From assembly GCA_041658565.1 (NCBI GenBank), contig JBAZZY010000005.1, positions 58,382-122,381 on the forward strand: a stretch of 64,000 nucleotides of DNA, written 5' to 3'. Origin of the DNA: Actinomycetota bacterium. GTDB taxonomy: Bacteria > Actinomycetota > AC-67. Made by a program: the position numbers and the translations under genes. A model generated the notes under the pieces. It had not been told where the DNA came from. It ran no database searches and saw only the letters and a list, made by a program, of their open reading frames with translations. Positions 18,469 to 27,693 of the stretch are shown here, in pieces (the first letter of the stretch is position 1; every line of letters starts with the position of its first letter).

Positions 18469-19875
18469 GTGTCTCCAACATCGATGAAGAGATCTAGTCT
18501 TCGCTTTGCCGCCGCGATCGCGGCGATGTCTCTGGTCGTCACTGCGTGCGGAGCGCGCTGGCCGGCCGAGCAAGACAGCCTGGCGCGCGCCGGTGGAGGC
18601 GACGGCCTCAACGACCCCGCCTTGCCCGGAGGACCGCAAGGACAAGACCCGCTGAACCCGAATGCACCTGCGCCCGGCGGCGAGAACCCGACGACGGGTC
18701 CGACGGTAGGGCCCGGGGAACCGACCGGTGGACCGTCGACGCGGCAACCAAGCATCCCCGTAAACGCCGGCCCCCGTCCCGGCGTAACCGCCACCGAGAT
18801 CAACGTATGCGTGCTCGTCCCGCTGACCGGCGCGTCGCCGATCCCGACCTCCTGGGACAAGGGCGCGAACCTCTACTGGGACTACCTGAGAAAGCAGGGA
18901 CGAAGCATCTTCGGCCGTTACGTGAAGTTGAATGTCAAGGACACCGAGTCGCAGGTCGCTTCGGCTCTGGCTGCGGCACGCGAGTGCATCGCCGAGAAGG
19001 CGTTCTCGTTCTTCACTCTCGATCGGCTCGACGTCTCGCGCGCGGTCACTCAGTTCTTGCACGATCAGGGCTTCCCGAACGTGGCATTCCAAAACGGAGG
19101 CGTGCTGGAAACCAGCAAGGGCGCCTCGCAGACCAACACGTTCCAGATCAACATCGGGTTGTTGGCGCAAGGACGGTTGGTGGCCGACTACATGATGACC
19201 GGCGACCTTGCGGGCAAGCGATACGCGATCGTCCATGAGGACAACAAGGAGAATGAGGAGTTCACTGCCGCCCTTCGCGGTCGGATGCGTGAGCGGGGCA
19301 CCGACGTCGTCACGGAAGAGACGATTGACGGGCAAGGCAACGATTACTCCTCGACCGTGCTGAGGCTCAAGAACGCGGACGCCGACGTCGTCTTCGTGGC
19401 CTCGGCACCGACCCCGTTCATCAAGCTCGCCCAGCAATCCCAGGGCGCGGCCTACCACCCGACCTGGGTCGGCGCCGCGGGTTGGTGGTGCTACAACACC
19501 GTCGCTCAGGTTGGAAACAGCAACGGAGCAATGGAGGGAGCGCGCTCGTTCAGCACGTGGGTGGCCTTGTCGAGCCCCGCGGCCAACGAGTACAAGGCCG
19601 CGTACAAAGCGATGTACCCGAACGAGACCGCCGACGACATCGGCCTCGTGAGTTGGGGCATCGGCGAAGTCTTGGAGGCGGCGCTGCGCGCGGCGGGTCC
19701 GAACCTCGGCCATAACACGCTCCGAGCCGCGCTGCAGTCACTAAAGGTCACGCCCAAGACTTGGTCGCCGCAGAGCTTCACGCCGGGTTCGCGCATCGGC
19801 TCGAACAAGGTCCTGGAGTTCCGGATCGAAGGCGACCACTGGAAGCAGGTCGGCGGGTACCGAAGCTCCTTCTAA
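18469..19875 (+). CDS. LivK-like substrate-binding lipoprotein of an ABC transporter
   Basis: A 468-residue periplasmic-binding-type protein. The lipobox SLVVTAC puts the lipid-modified Cys at about residue 27. A Gly/Pro/Asn-rich linker (about 40-95) precedes the binding domain, which starts near EINVCVLVPLTG. The fold matches the branched-chain amino-acid type (Peripla_BP_6): GRYVKLNVKDTESQVASALA and YAIVHEDNKENEEF are visible. No permease or ATPase genes lie beside it, so it is an orphan binding protein. The GTG at 18469 sits 10 nt after GGAGG; the ATG at 18484 gives a typical signal too. Confidence 0.83.
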   Translation: MSPTSMKRSSLRFAAAIAAMSLVVTACGARWPAEQDSLARAGGGDGLNDPALPGGPQGQDPLNPNAPAPGGENPTTGPTVGPGEPTGGPSTRQPSIPVNAGPRPGVTATEINVCVLVPLTGASPIPTSWDKGANLYWDYLRKQGRSIFGRYVKLNVKDTESQVASALAAARECIAEKAFSFFTLDRLDVSRAVTQFLHDQGFPNVAFQNGGVLETSKGASQTNTFQINIGLLAQGRLVADYMMTGDLAGKRYAIVHEDNKENEEFTAALRGRMRERGTDVVTEETIDGQGNDYSSTVLRLKNADADVVFVASAPTPFIKLAQQSQGAAYHPTWVGAAGWWCYNTVAQVGNSNGAMEGARSFSTWVALSSPAANEYKAAYKAMYPNETADDIGLVSWGIGEVLEAALRAAGPNLGHNTLRAALQSLKVTPKTWSPQSFTPGSRIGSNKVLEFRIEGDHWKQVGGYRSSF

Positions 19876-19888
19876 GGAGATCTAACCC

Positions 19889-19921
19889 GACGCGCGCGGC
19901 GAACCCCCGGCGCGCGCCGTC
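19889..19921. terminator. GC-rich hairpin between convergent genes
   Basis: An imperfect inverted repeat lies just after the LivK-like gene and before the convergent S15 hydrolase gene. The left arm GACGCGCGCG pairs with CGCGCGCCGTC with one bulge. There is no T run on either strand, so function as a two-way terminator is only a suggestion. Confidence 0.35.
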
Positions 19922-19948
19922 TGCCGCAGCAGGTCCACGTCGGATCCG

Positions 19949-21946
19949 TCACTCCCCCGCGCAGCGCACCTGCCAGTATCCGGGGCACCCGGGCCCCGTC
20001 GCGCCGAGGCCGGTGACATCGGTCGCCGGCACGACCGGCAACGTGACGCGCGACGGATGGGATTCGTCGTTGTAGATGAGCGTGTTCACCGAGACCGGTT
20101 GGCTTGTCTGCACCGCGAACGCGTAATCGCTGTCCACGGCCGGAGGCGCGGTCACGATCACGACCAAGCGATGCCCGGGCCGGAACACGTGCGCGACCGG
20201 CCAGACCTCGACGAAGTAGTTCTCGGGTACGCCGGGCTGGATGGCGACCGGATCCACGTGCGGCCGCCACGGGCGGTACAGGAAGTTCGCGCGCGCCGGA
20301 TCCACGCTGGTGTAGTCGCTCTTGGCTGGGTCGATCGCTCGGTGACTCGCCTTCAGCCACCCACGCTGCAGAAACGAGATCGACTTGCTCGCGGTGTCCT
20401 CGTCGGCGATCTGGACGAACAAATCCGTATCGTTTCCCGAGGCCGACAGGTACAGGTCGGCGACGATCGGACCGGCGATCGCCCAGGTATTGCCTTCCTC
20501 GACGACGGGGCCTTGCAGACGGACCTGGTCTGGTCCGTCTGCGGTCGTCAACGGTGGGTTCTGGTCGTAGCCGAACTGGTAGTTCCACGACTGGCGGCGT
20601 GTGCCCGACAGATAGGTGTCCGAACCCACCCCGCACGTCGCGCGATCCGTCGTCAGCGCCTTGCCGCCGCAGAGGTAGTAGTCGGTCCAGGTCGTCTGAT
20701 CAAACGGGTAGCTCGTCGAGTCGATATGGCCGTTTGAGACGAGGTTCCCGTCGTCGTCCTTGTGCAGCTCGAGCAGCGCACGCACCGACGTCGGCTGGGT
20801 CGGACTCCACCCCCACGACGAGTCCGGGGCAATGTCGCGCATCCAGTAGTCCATCCAGGTCTTTCGGTCGGCCCAGGTCTCGCGCGCCTTAACGTTGGTG
20901 TCGTGGTCGCCGTTCACCATCAGGAGGCGCTTCGGGACCGAGATCGCGTCCCACAGGTGAGAGAATCCGCGCGCGCCGGTCTGCTCGTCGTTGAACGTGC
21001 CGGTGATGTGAGTCGGCACGTCGATCAGGTCTGCGTACGAGATGAGGGAATGGCTCCGCCAGTAGTCGTTGTCGAGTCCCTGGCTAACCAATCCTTGGAC
21101 GATGGGATCGTCGTCCGTAGACAGCGTGTGGGTTGCGGAGTTGACGGCGCACTGCTTGCCGTTGTCGTTGTCGGCGTTGCGCGCTACGCCCTGCGCGGTG
21201 CCGCCGGCAACGCTGTAGGCGTTGCGGATTCCCAGGTACCACAACGGCGGGAAGAGCGTATTGAAGACGCCTCCGGGATAGGTAATCCCGCGATACACAT
21301 CGTCCACGAGTCCCGAAATCGTCATGGCGACGAGATGGTGAGGTCGCCCCTCGCTCGCGGCGAGTCCTTCCTGCGCCGCGATGAAGAAGCCGGTCATGCC
21401 GCTCCACGAGTGCCCAAGAATCCCAGCCTCCCCGTTCCACCAAGGCTGTGTCGGCATCCAGTTCTCGATGATCTCGTAGCCGGCAAGCGCCGCCTGGAAC
21501 GAGTAGAGGCCGAACTCCCCGGACGAGCATCCGGTCCCGGGCAGGTTTGCGTGGACGACCACATAGCCGTCGTCGGTGAAGTGTGACGAGGCCGTGAGCG
21601 CCTGACTGTCTTCGGCGAGCGGGGGGTCGGGCGGGCAGTATCGCGGGTCGGGGCTCTGCGCACACAGGACGTCCCTGGTCGTGCCGAGCATCGTGCGCCC
21701 GTCGGCGCTCGCGGAGCCGTTCTCGTACCCGGCCATCTCGAGGATGGACGGATAAGTCTTGGCAGGATCGTAATCCTTGGGAAGAACGACGGAGACGGCG
21801 ATCTGCCCCTGACTTGTTTCCACGAAGTCGGTAGGACCCCCCGAATACGGACCGACCGTCGCGAACGAAGGTCCGGTCACGAGGGTTCCTATCACCAAGG
21901 CCTGGGCGACCAGGACCGGAATCGTCCTTCTGCGTGGCGCTCTCAC
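19949..21946 (-). CDS. Secreted S15/CocE-family alpha/beta hydrolase (X-Pro dipeptidyl-peptidase-like)
   Basis: A 665-residue exported enzyme; the signal is VLVAQALVIGTLVTGPSFA. The catalytic Ser180 lies in ILGHSWSGMTG, the Asp320 in TGTFNDEQTG and the His348 in VNGDHDTN, the triad of the CocE/NonD group. The C-terminal beta-sandwich (about residues 440-665) matches the X-Pro dipeptidyl-peptidase C-terminal domain, with PGHRLVVIVTAP visible. It hydrolyses a peptide or ester outside the cell; the substrate is unknown. The GTG at 21946 follows GGGAGGAG, and upstream in-frame residues are Arg-rich and unlikely to be translated. Confidence 0.87.
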   Translation of the reverse strand: MRAPRRRTIPVLVAQALVIGTLVTGPSFATVGPYSGGPTDFVETSQGQIAVSVVLPKDYDPAKTYPSILEMAGYENGSASADGRTMLGTTRDVLCAQSPDPRYCPPDPPLAEDSQALTASSHFTDDGYVVVHANLPGTGCSSGEFGLYSFQAALAGYEIIENWMPTQPWWNGEAGILGHSWSGMTGFFIAAQEGLAASEGRPHHLVAMTISGLVDDVYRGITYPGGVFNTLFPPLWYLGIRNAYSVAGGTAQGVARNADNDNGKQCAVNSATHTLSTDDDPIVQGLVSQGLDNDYWRSHSLISYADLIDVPTHITGTFNDEQTGARGFSHLWDAISVPKRLLMVNGDHDTNVKARETWADRKTWMDYWMRDIAPDSSWGWSPTQPTSVRALLELHKDDDGNLVSNGHIDSTSYPFDQTTWTDYYLCGGKALTTDRATCGVGSDTYLSGTRRQSWNYQFGYDQNPPLTTADGPDQVRLQGPVVEEGNTWAIAGPIVADLYLSASGNDTDLFVQIADEDTASKSISFLQRGWLKASHRAIDPAKSDYTSVDPARANFLYRPWRPHVDPVAIQPGVPENYFVEVWPVAHVFRPGHRLVVIVTAPPAVDSDYAFAVQTSQPVSVNTLIYNDESHPSRVTLPVVPATDVTGLGATGPGCPGYWQVRCAGE

Positions 21947-22035
21947 TGTGCGTCTCCTCCCGAGCAGGCAGCTCCCCGAACTGGAAGCATTCGCGGCGTC
22001 CTCCCGCAGTTCCTGCCGATCGGAACGGTTTGACG

Positions 22036-22476
22036 CTACGCGCACCCGTCGGCGACGGGAATCGCTGCGCCGAACTCGTCGATCCGAATCAGGCGTACCG
22101 CGAGCGAAGGGAAGCGGCCGCAAACAATCTCTGCGGCGCGCTCAAGCGCGGCGTGGAGCATGGCGTTCTCGGACTCCTGGTCGGGGAACGCCGCCGAACC
22201 GCCCATTCGCCTGCAGTCGTGATGCGCGACAAGGATCAATTCGCTCGGCTCGTGCAAGGCGACCGCCAACTCGAGGGCGGCCTCGATCGACGATGCGTCC
22301 TTGGTTGTCATCCCCGCTGCACCGCCGGGCCACCCGATGAGATCCGCGTCCCCGGTCAGCCCCTGATCGTCGAGGAACCTCCGCAGCGGCTCGACGAAAC
22401 GGAAGTCAATGCACGCAAGCACGACGGCGCGGCAGCGAGGGTTGCCTTCGGTGGGAATCCTCGACCTCGAAGCCAC
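22036..22476 (-). CDS. Small beta-carbonic-anhydrase-like protein
   Basis: A 146-residue protein with the zinc-ligand pattern of beta carbonic anhydrases: Cys-x-Asp-x-Arg in VLACIDFRF and His-x-x-Cys in VAHHDCRRMGG. It is shorter than usual (about 200 residues) and lacks the long N-terminal helices, so it could be a small CA or a related zinc protein. The GTG at 22476 begins 1 nt after the nhaA stop, with the GAGGGG ribosome site inside the end of nhaA, so the two are almost certainly co-expressed. CO2 hydration beside a Na+/H+ antiporter suggests a shared role in pH control (inference). Confidence 0.7.
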   Translation of the reverse strand: MASRSRIPTEGNPRCRAVVLACIDFRFVEPLRRFLDDQGLTGDADLIGWPGGAAGMTTKDASSIEAALELAVALHEPSELILVAHHDCRRMGGSAAFPDQESENAMLHAALERAAEIVCGRFPSLAVRLIRIDEFGAAIPVADGCA

Positions 22477-22477
22477 G

Positions 22478-23767
22478 TCAGTCCCCCTCACTCAAGCGCG
22501 ACACTCCGCGACGCGCGCGCATCAACAGGGCACCTCCAAGGACGCCGGCGACGAGAGACCCCGCGAGGATCCCGACCTTCGCCGAGGCCAGCTCCGACCC
22601 GTTCGAAAACGCCAGCCCCGCGATGAATAAGGAGACCGTGAATCCGATTCCGCCGACTGCCGCGGCGCCAACGAGCTGGAACCACGTCACACCAATCGGC
22701 AAACGGGCCAGCCCCGACCGCGTTCCAGCCCACGCCGCGAGCGAAATCCCGACCGTCTTCCCGACGACGAGTCCGACGACAACGCCGACCGTGATTGCAT
22801 TGGAAAACGCGCTCTTGAGCACACCGCCGCCAAGATAAACGCCGGCGTTGGCCAGCGCGAACAACGGGATGATGACAAAGCTCGTCCAGGGATGCAGCGC
22901 GACCTCGAGTCGAGTGAGCGGCGACAGCTCCTCTCGGGACGGCTCTGGGAGGTCGCCGCATTCACTCGACCGCCCAAACGGCACGGCCGGCGTCAGCAGC
23001 CCGAGCACGACCCCGGCGATCGTCGCGTGAATGCCCGACTCGAACACCGCCAGCCACACGCCGGCGCCGAAAACCGCGTAGACGGCCACGGGCCGCACGC
23101 GCGCGCGCCGAAGAGCCACGATTGCAATGAGCAGGCCGCACGCGATCCCCAGCGCCGGCCACGAAATCCCGCCGGAGTAGAAGATCGCGATGACGACGAT
23201 CGCTCCAATGTCATCGACGATGGCAAGTGTAAGCAAGAACAGCTTGAGCCCCGACGGCAGGCCGCGCCCGACGATCGCCAGCACTCCAACAGCGAAGGCG
23301 ATGTCGGTCGCCATCGGGATTCCCCATCCGGCGGATCCCGCACCGCCGGCGTTGACCGCGGCGTAAATCACGCCCGGAACGACCATCCCGCCAAGCGCCG
23401 AGAATGCCGGAAGTGCCGCCGCGCGCGGATCGCGCAACTCCCCCGACACCAACTCACGCTTGATCTCGAGCCCGACGACGAAGAAGAAGAGCGCCATAAG
23501 CGCGTCGTTGACCCAGTGCCGGATGTCCTCGGAAATCCCCCAGGACCCAATGCGCAAGGTCAACTCGCCGTGCCAGACCGCGTCGTAGGACGCCGGCGAC
23601 ACGTTCGCCCAAACAAGCGCTACGGCCGCGGCTGCGAGCAAAAGGATCCCGCCCGCTGCTTCGGTCTGGAGGAACTGCTGCAAAGGACGGGCAACCAGAC
23701 GCGGCAGCCGCCGGTCCGATCGCGACCACGGCACGCGCAGCCGCGGCTGTCCACCTGTGTTCGGCAC
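22478..23767 (-). CDS. nhaA: Na+/H+ antiporter NhaA
   Basis: A 429-residue membrane protein with about 12 helices. The family landmarks are clear: FLQTEAAGGILLL, WVNDALMALFFFVVGLEIKRE, GIPMATDIAFAVG and the double-Asp motif LAIVDDIGAI used in ion binding and exchange. It moves Na+ outward against H+ inward flow across the cell membrane. The GTG at 23767 gives about 30 polar residues before the first helix. The gene is divergent from the thiolase and leads a two-gene unit with the carbonic-anhydrase-like protein. Confidence 0.95.
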   Translation of the reverse strand: MPNTGGQPRLRVPWSRSDRRLPRLVARPLQQFLQTEAAGGILLLAAAAVALVWANVSPASYDAVWHGELTLRIGSWGISEDIRHWVNDALMALFFFVVGLEIKRELVSGELRDPRAAALPAFSALGGMVVPGVIYAAVNAGGAGSAGWGIPMATDIAFAVGVLAIVGRGLPSGLKLFLLTLAIVDDIGAIVVIAIFYSGGISWPALGIACGLLIAIVALRRARVRPVAVYAVFGAGVWLAVFESGIHATIAGVVLGLLTPAVPFGRSSECGDLPEPSREELSPLTRLEVALHPWTSFVIIPLFALANAGVYLGGGVLKSAFSNAITVGVVVGLVVGKTVGISLAAWAGTRSGLARLPIGVTWFQLVGAAAVGGIGFTVSLFIAGLAFSNGSELASAKVGILAGSLVAGVLGGALLMRARRGVSRLSEGD

Positions 23768-23915
23768 GGCCGACCGTCAACTCCTCTCTGCGCTCGAACG
23801 AAGATCGGCCTCCACGATACCCGCGGGAGCACGCCCACCCGCCGCGTAGACTAGTTCGAACCTCAGGGAACTTTCCGAATCGAGCGGCGCGCCTCGGCGT
23901 GCGAGAGGAGCCACG

Positions 23916-25106
23916 GTGACGAACGAAGTCTTCATCATCGACGCGGTACGCACGCCGATCGGCCGTTACGGCGGCGCCCTGTCGGGCATACGCCCCGACG
24001 ATCTTGCCGCAACCGCGATCGCCGGACTGGTCGCTCGCGTTCCCGAGGTCGACCCCGCGCGAATCGACGACGTCTACTTCGGCGACGCGAACGCCGCCGG
24101 CGAGGACAACCGCAACGTTGCCCGAATGGCGTCATTGCTCGCGGGTCTGCCGGTGAGTGTTCCCGGAGCGACCGTCAACCGCCTGTGCGGCTCGGGGATG
24201 GAGGCGATTACCGCCGCCTATCGGGAGATCGCCGTCGGCGACGCCGACGTGTGCATCGCCGGAGGCGTGGAATCGATGAGCCGCGGGCCGTGGGTTCTGT
24301 GCAAGCCGGAGCGTGGGTTTCCCCGGGAAGCACAAACGCTGCACTCCACGACGATCGGGTGGCGGATGGTGAATCCGCGAATGCCGGGCGAATGGACGGT
24401 GTCCCTCGGCGAAGGAGCCGAGATCCTGGCCGAGAAGTACGGGATCTCAAGGGAGTCGCAGGACGAGTTCGCATTGGCGAGCCACCGCAACGCGGCGCAT
24501 GCCTGGGATTCAGGACGCTTCAACGATGAGATCGTTCCCGTTACTGCGAAGGGACTCGCGCTGCTGGAACGCGACGAGTGCATCCGCCCCGACACCTCGA
24601 TCGAGAAACTGGCGAAACTCGCCCCGGCATTTCGAGAGGACGGAACGGTCACCGCAGGAAACTCCTCGCCACTCAACGACGGCGCGGCGGCGCTGATGCT
24701 CGCGAGCGAAGCGGTCGTGCGCGCGAGTGGGCGCGCGCCTTTGGCGCGCATAGCGGCGCGCGGAGTCTCGGGCGTTGAGCCGCACTTGTTCGGGATCGGA
24801 CCGGTCGAGGCGGCCGCGCGCGCGCTGGGGCGCGCGGGGATCGGATGGGGCGACCTTGTTTCCGTGGAACTGAACGAAGCCTTCGCGGCGCAATCGCTCG
24901 CGTGCATGGCCGAGTGGCCCGACCTCGACCCGGGCATCGTCAACCCGAGCGGCGGCGCCATCGCTATCGGTCACCCGCTCGGGTGTTCCGGCGCGCGCAT
25001 TACGACCACCCTGGCGTGGGAACTGCGCAGGCGCGGCGGTGGACACGGCCTGGCGACAATGTGCATCGGCGTCGGCCAGGGAATCGCCCTCGTGCTGGAG
25101 GCCTAA
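23916..25106 (+). CDS. Thiolase (acetyl-CoA acyltransferase)
   Basis: A 396-residue thiolase. The acyl-carrying Cys91 is in NRLCGSGMEA, His353 in AIGHPLGCSGAR and the proton-transfer Cys383 in MCIGVGQG; the NEAFA motif is also present. All catalytic residues are intact. It either cleaves 3-ketoacyl-CoA in fatty or aromatic acid breakdown or condenses acetyl-CoA; the length fits both. The sequence resembles PcaF/FadA-type enzymes. The GTG start is 5 nt after AGGAG. The gene is alone on its strand, between divergent nhaA and the convergent GH63 gene. Confidence 0.93.
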   Translation: MTNEVFIIDAVRTPIGRYGGALSGIRPDDLAATAIAGLVARVPEVDPARIDDVYFGDANAAGEDNRNVARMASLLAGLPVSVPGATVNRLCGSGMEAITAAYREIAVGDADVCIAGGVESMSRGPWVLCKPERGFPREAQTLHSTTIGWRMVNPRMPGEWTVSLGEGAEILAEKYGISRESQDEFALASHRNAAHAWDSGRFNDEIVPVTAKGLALLERDECIRPDTSIEKLAKLAPAFREDGTVTAGNSSPLNDGAAALMLASEAVVRASGRAPLARIAARGVSGVEPHLFGIGPVEAAARALGRAGIGWGDLVSVELNEAFAAQSLACMAEWPDLDPGIVNPSGGAIAIGHPLGCSGARITTTLAWELRRRGGGHGLATMCIGVGQGIALVLEA

Positions 25107-25122
25107 GGACCGGCCCCGCGAA

Positions 25123-27693
25123 TCACTTCCGACGCACAAGGAGATACTGAGCAACATCGGAGGGAGGCTGCGTCAACACCGCTCGAAAAGCTGTTCCCGG
25201 ACCGACCCCAAGAGGCACGTCACTCCGCTCTCCACCGTGACCAACGACGAACACATCAAAGCCGTCGAGCGACGGAAACCTCACGGAGATCTCCCGCGAG
25301 ACGTTCAGGCTCAGGTTGCCGCTGGGGTCCGTGATCCGCACCGCGATCTCGTCCGCAAGACGCAAGGACTCTCCCCGAAGCGTTTCCACATCGACAAGCG
25401 GGACCTCATAACCGCCGGACTCGATCTGGAAGGCCGGCGCTCGATCCGACAACCACGAGGCATCTCGCACGTACCCACGGAACCCGCGCGCGCCGGCAAA
25501 CAGAAGCCTCTGCCGGTCGTACCGAGAGAGCAGCATCTCCGAAGTCAGCGCGGTAGACAGGCCGATGAGATGAACGCTTGGCTCACCCACGCCTCCAGAG
25601 CCCCAGCCCACCTGTCCCGTGCGCGCGTCGTAGGTCTCATACGGTCCGCCCTTCCCAGCCATCATGTCCAGGAGGCGTGCGCGCAACGCCTCGGCTTCCG
25701 ACTCGTAGCCGTAGGTTGCCAGCGTCTGCAGTGCGACATAGGCGGGAACCATCCATATCTGCCCGCGCCAGTAGAACCCATCTGATCCGTCACCATAGTT
25801 ACCATCGTTGTAGGCAACCGTTGGAATTGGGAACTCCCCAAAGAACCGGTTCGGATCCAACAGGGTTTGTTCGATCACGCGGCGAACGCGGGACTCATCC
25901 CGAGACAACCCTGCAAATGCGGGCCACCACATCGCCGGTGTCGCGACATCTGCGAACTCGTGTCCGCCCGGGCCGAGCAGGATGTCCTGCCACGCCCCTC
26001 GCTCCTCGTTCCACATCCGGTCTTCCACAAGGACCGCCAGCGCATTCGCCTTCTGCCGCCACGCTTCGATCTCCGGGCCCTTTTGGAGTTCCTCTCCCGC
26101 CCAGGCCATCACGTCGAAGTACTGAACCAACCACGCCTGTAGATCGACGGCGTCCTCGTTTGCAACCGGGGCAGTGCCGGCGACCGAGCCCTCCGATCCC
26201 ACGTACCGGGGGGTGTCATCCCACCCGGTCTCAGCGCCCGACAAGTACTCCGCGAGTCCATCCCGGTCCGTGTCCCGCCGAGTCTCCCACCACGCGAGGT
26301 ATCGGCGGCTGGCCTCATACATCCGCTCGAGCCACTGCCGCGCGCGTGCACGATCCGGATCCGACTCATACGCCTCACGAATGGCCCAGCCCTGCACCGG
26401 AGGTTGCGAATACACCGGTAGCGCCGGGACCTCGTTTTCATCCGCGATCATCGGGACCGCGCCGTCCGCGAGTTGCGCCCGGAAGAGCGTTGAAAGTTGC
26501 TGTTCTGCCATCGTGCCCGAGTTTGGATCGAATCCGCGCCAAGACGGATTCCACGTGGACCACGCGGTCTGCCCAAGCGCATGTATCCCGGTGTCCCACG
26601 CCCAGAAGAAGTTGAAATGGGCCTTCCCCGGGAGCGATCCCCAGTACGGCATTGAGGCACGGGGGGCGTACAAGTTCATCCGTAAGCCGGCGTGGGATGC
26701 CAGGAAGAGGGCGCGCGCGCGGTCACCGGTGACGTTGGGCACTGGAAGCGAAGCCTCGAAGCGCTCCCAGTCGGCAAGGACGCGCGCGCGCGCCACTGCC
26801 GGTTGCCCGCCGACCAAATCGAAACCCGCAGAGGCAAGGTCGTCGGCGGTGGCCGCCGACTCCGCGAAGGAAACCACCGCAAACACATCTACTTCGGCAT
26901 CCGGGGCGATCACCGAGTTCTCTCCGCGGATTGTGATCGAGTAGTCGTCCAGCCGGTGAACCTCGTCTACTGCTTCAATGCCGAACGAGGGAGCAATCAC
27001 TCGGAAGGCGGTAGCCGCAGCTCTCGCTCCCGAGATCGTCGTCTCTCCAAGCGTCTTGGCGATCGCCACTCTGGGAACTCCCTCGAATCCGGGAACCACG
27101 GTCGAGGTCCCCTCGCTTGGAAACGGATGGGACGACTCCGTGAACTCCCGGGAATTCGCGGTGCTCTCAACCGCGAAGGAGGGAACGAACTCGACGCCGG
27201 TCGGCCCCGCGTTCCGGATTCGCAGATCCATGAGAAAGACGTCTGTCGCAATGCCGGTGGCAAAGCCCTGGACATCCAGCCTTTCTCCCGCCGGCGACGC
27301 AAGTGTCCCGGTCTCGTCCCACGAAGAACGAGAGAACCTAACCCTTCGATCCGCCGGCTCAAATGATTCACCGTTCGGACTCTCTAGATTGAAGTATGTG
27401 CGGTCGATCTTCTCTCCGAACCCCGTGCCATCGGTGTAGTTGGCGGCGAGCAGCGGACGATCATCCAGCAGGGTCGCCTTGATCCCCGAATGACTCCCGA
27501 AGTCAGAAACTTGAGTACCTACAGTCCCGTTCGGAACGCCATCCGGTCCGCGTGCGTATTCGATGTACCAGGGCTCACCGTCGAACGGCACCGGCAGGGC
27601 GTGCGGATCCGGGTGATGCCCGGGCACAGCCGCCAGTGGAGCCGCAAGCGCCAGCAACGCACATCCGACGATCCACGGGATCCTGCGCCTCAC
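25123..27693 (-). CDS. Secreted GH63-like alpha/alpha-barrel glycosidase
   Basis: An 856-residue exported protein. The signal covers about residues 1-24. An N-terminal beta-sandwich (about 40-310) is followed by an (alpha/alpha)6 barrel. In the barrel, KAHFNFFWAWDTGIHALG holds the likely general acid Asp367, ENEVPALPVYSQPPVQGWAI shapes the pocket, and GSDGFYWRGQIWMVPAYVAL matches the C-terminal active-site block of GH63/GH37 proteins. Relatives remove terminal glucose or mannose from glycans or mannosylglycerate. The GTG at 27693 overlaps the stop of the upstream GH5 gene (GTGA), so they form a coupled pair. Confidence 0.82.
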   Translation of the reverse strand: MRRRIPWIVGCALLALAAPLAAVPGHHPDPHALPVPFDGEPWYIEYARGPDGVPNGTVGTQVSDFGSHSGIKATLLDDRPLLAANYTDGTGFGEKIDRTYFNLESPNGESFEPADRRVRFSRSSWDETGTLASPAGERLDVQGFATGIATDVFLMDLRIRNAGPTGVEFVPSFAVESTANSREFTESSHPFPSEGTSTVVPGFEGVPRVAIAKTLGETTISGARAAATAFRVIAPSFGIEAVDEVHRLDDYSITIRGENSVIAPDAEVDVFAVVSFAESAATADDLASAGFDLVGGQPAVARARVLADWERFEASLPVPNVTGDRARALFLASHAGLRMNLYAPRASMPYWGSLPGKAHFNFFWAWDTGIHALGQTAWSTWNPSWRGFDPNSGTMAEQQLSTLFRAQLADGAVPMIADENEVPALPVYSQPPVQGWAIREAYESDPDRARARQWLERMYEASRRYLAWWETRRDTDRDGLAEYLSGAETGWDDTPRYVGSEGSVAGTAPVANEDAVDLQAWLVQYFDVMAWAGEELQKGPEIEAWRQKANALAVLVEDRMWNEERGAWQDILLGPGGHEFADVATPAMWWPAFAGLSRDESRVRRVIEQTLLDPNRFFGEFPIPTVAYNDGNYGDGSDGFYWRGQIWMVPAYVALQTLATYGYESEAEALRARLLDMMAGKGGPYETYDARTGQVGWGSGGVGEPSVHLIGLSTALTSEMLLSRYDRQRLLFAGARGFRGYVRDASWLSDRAPAFQIESGGYEVPLVDVETLRGESLRLADEIAVRITDPSGNLSLNVSREISVRFPSLDGFDVFVVGHGGERSDVPLGVGPGTAFRAVLTQPPSDVAQYLLVRRK

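Noticed and set aside
18376..19713. 445-codon open frame on the minus strand
   Set aside because: Antisense to the LivK-like lipoprotein; low-complexity charged translation.
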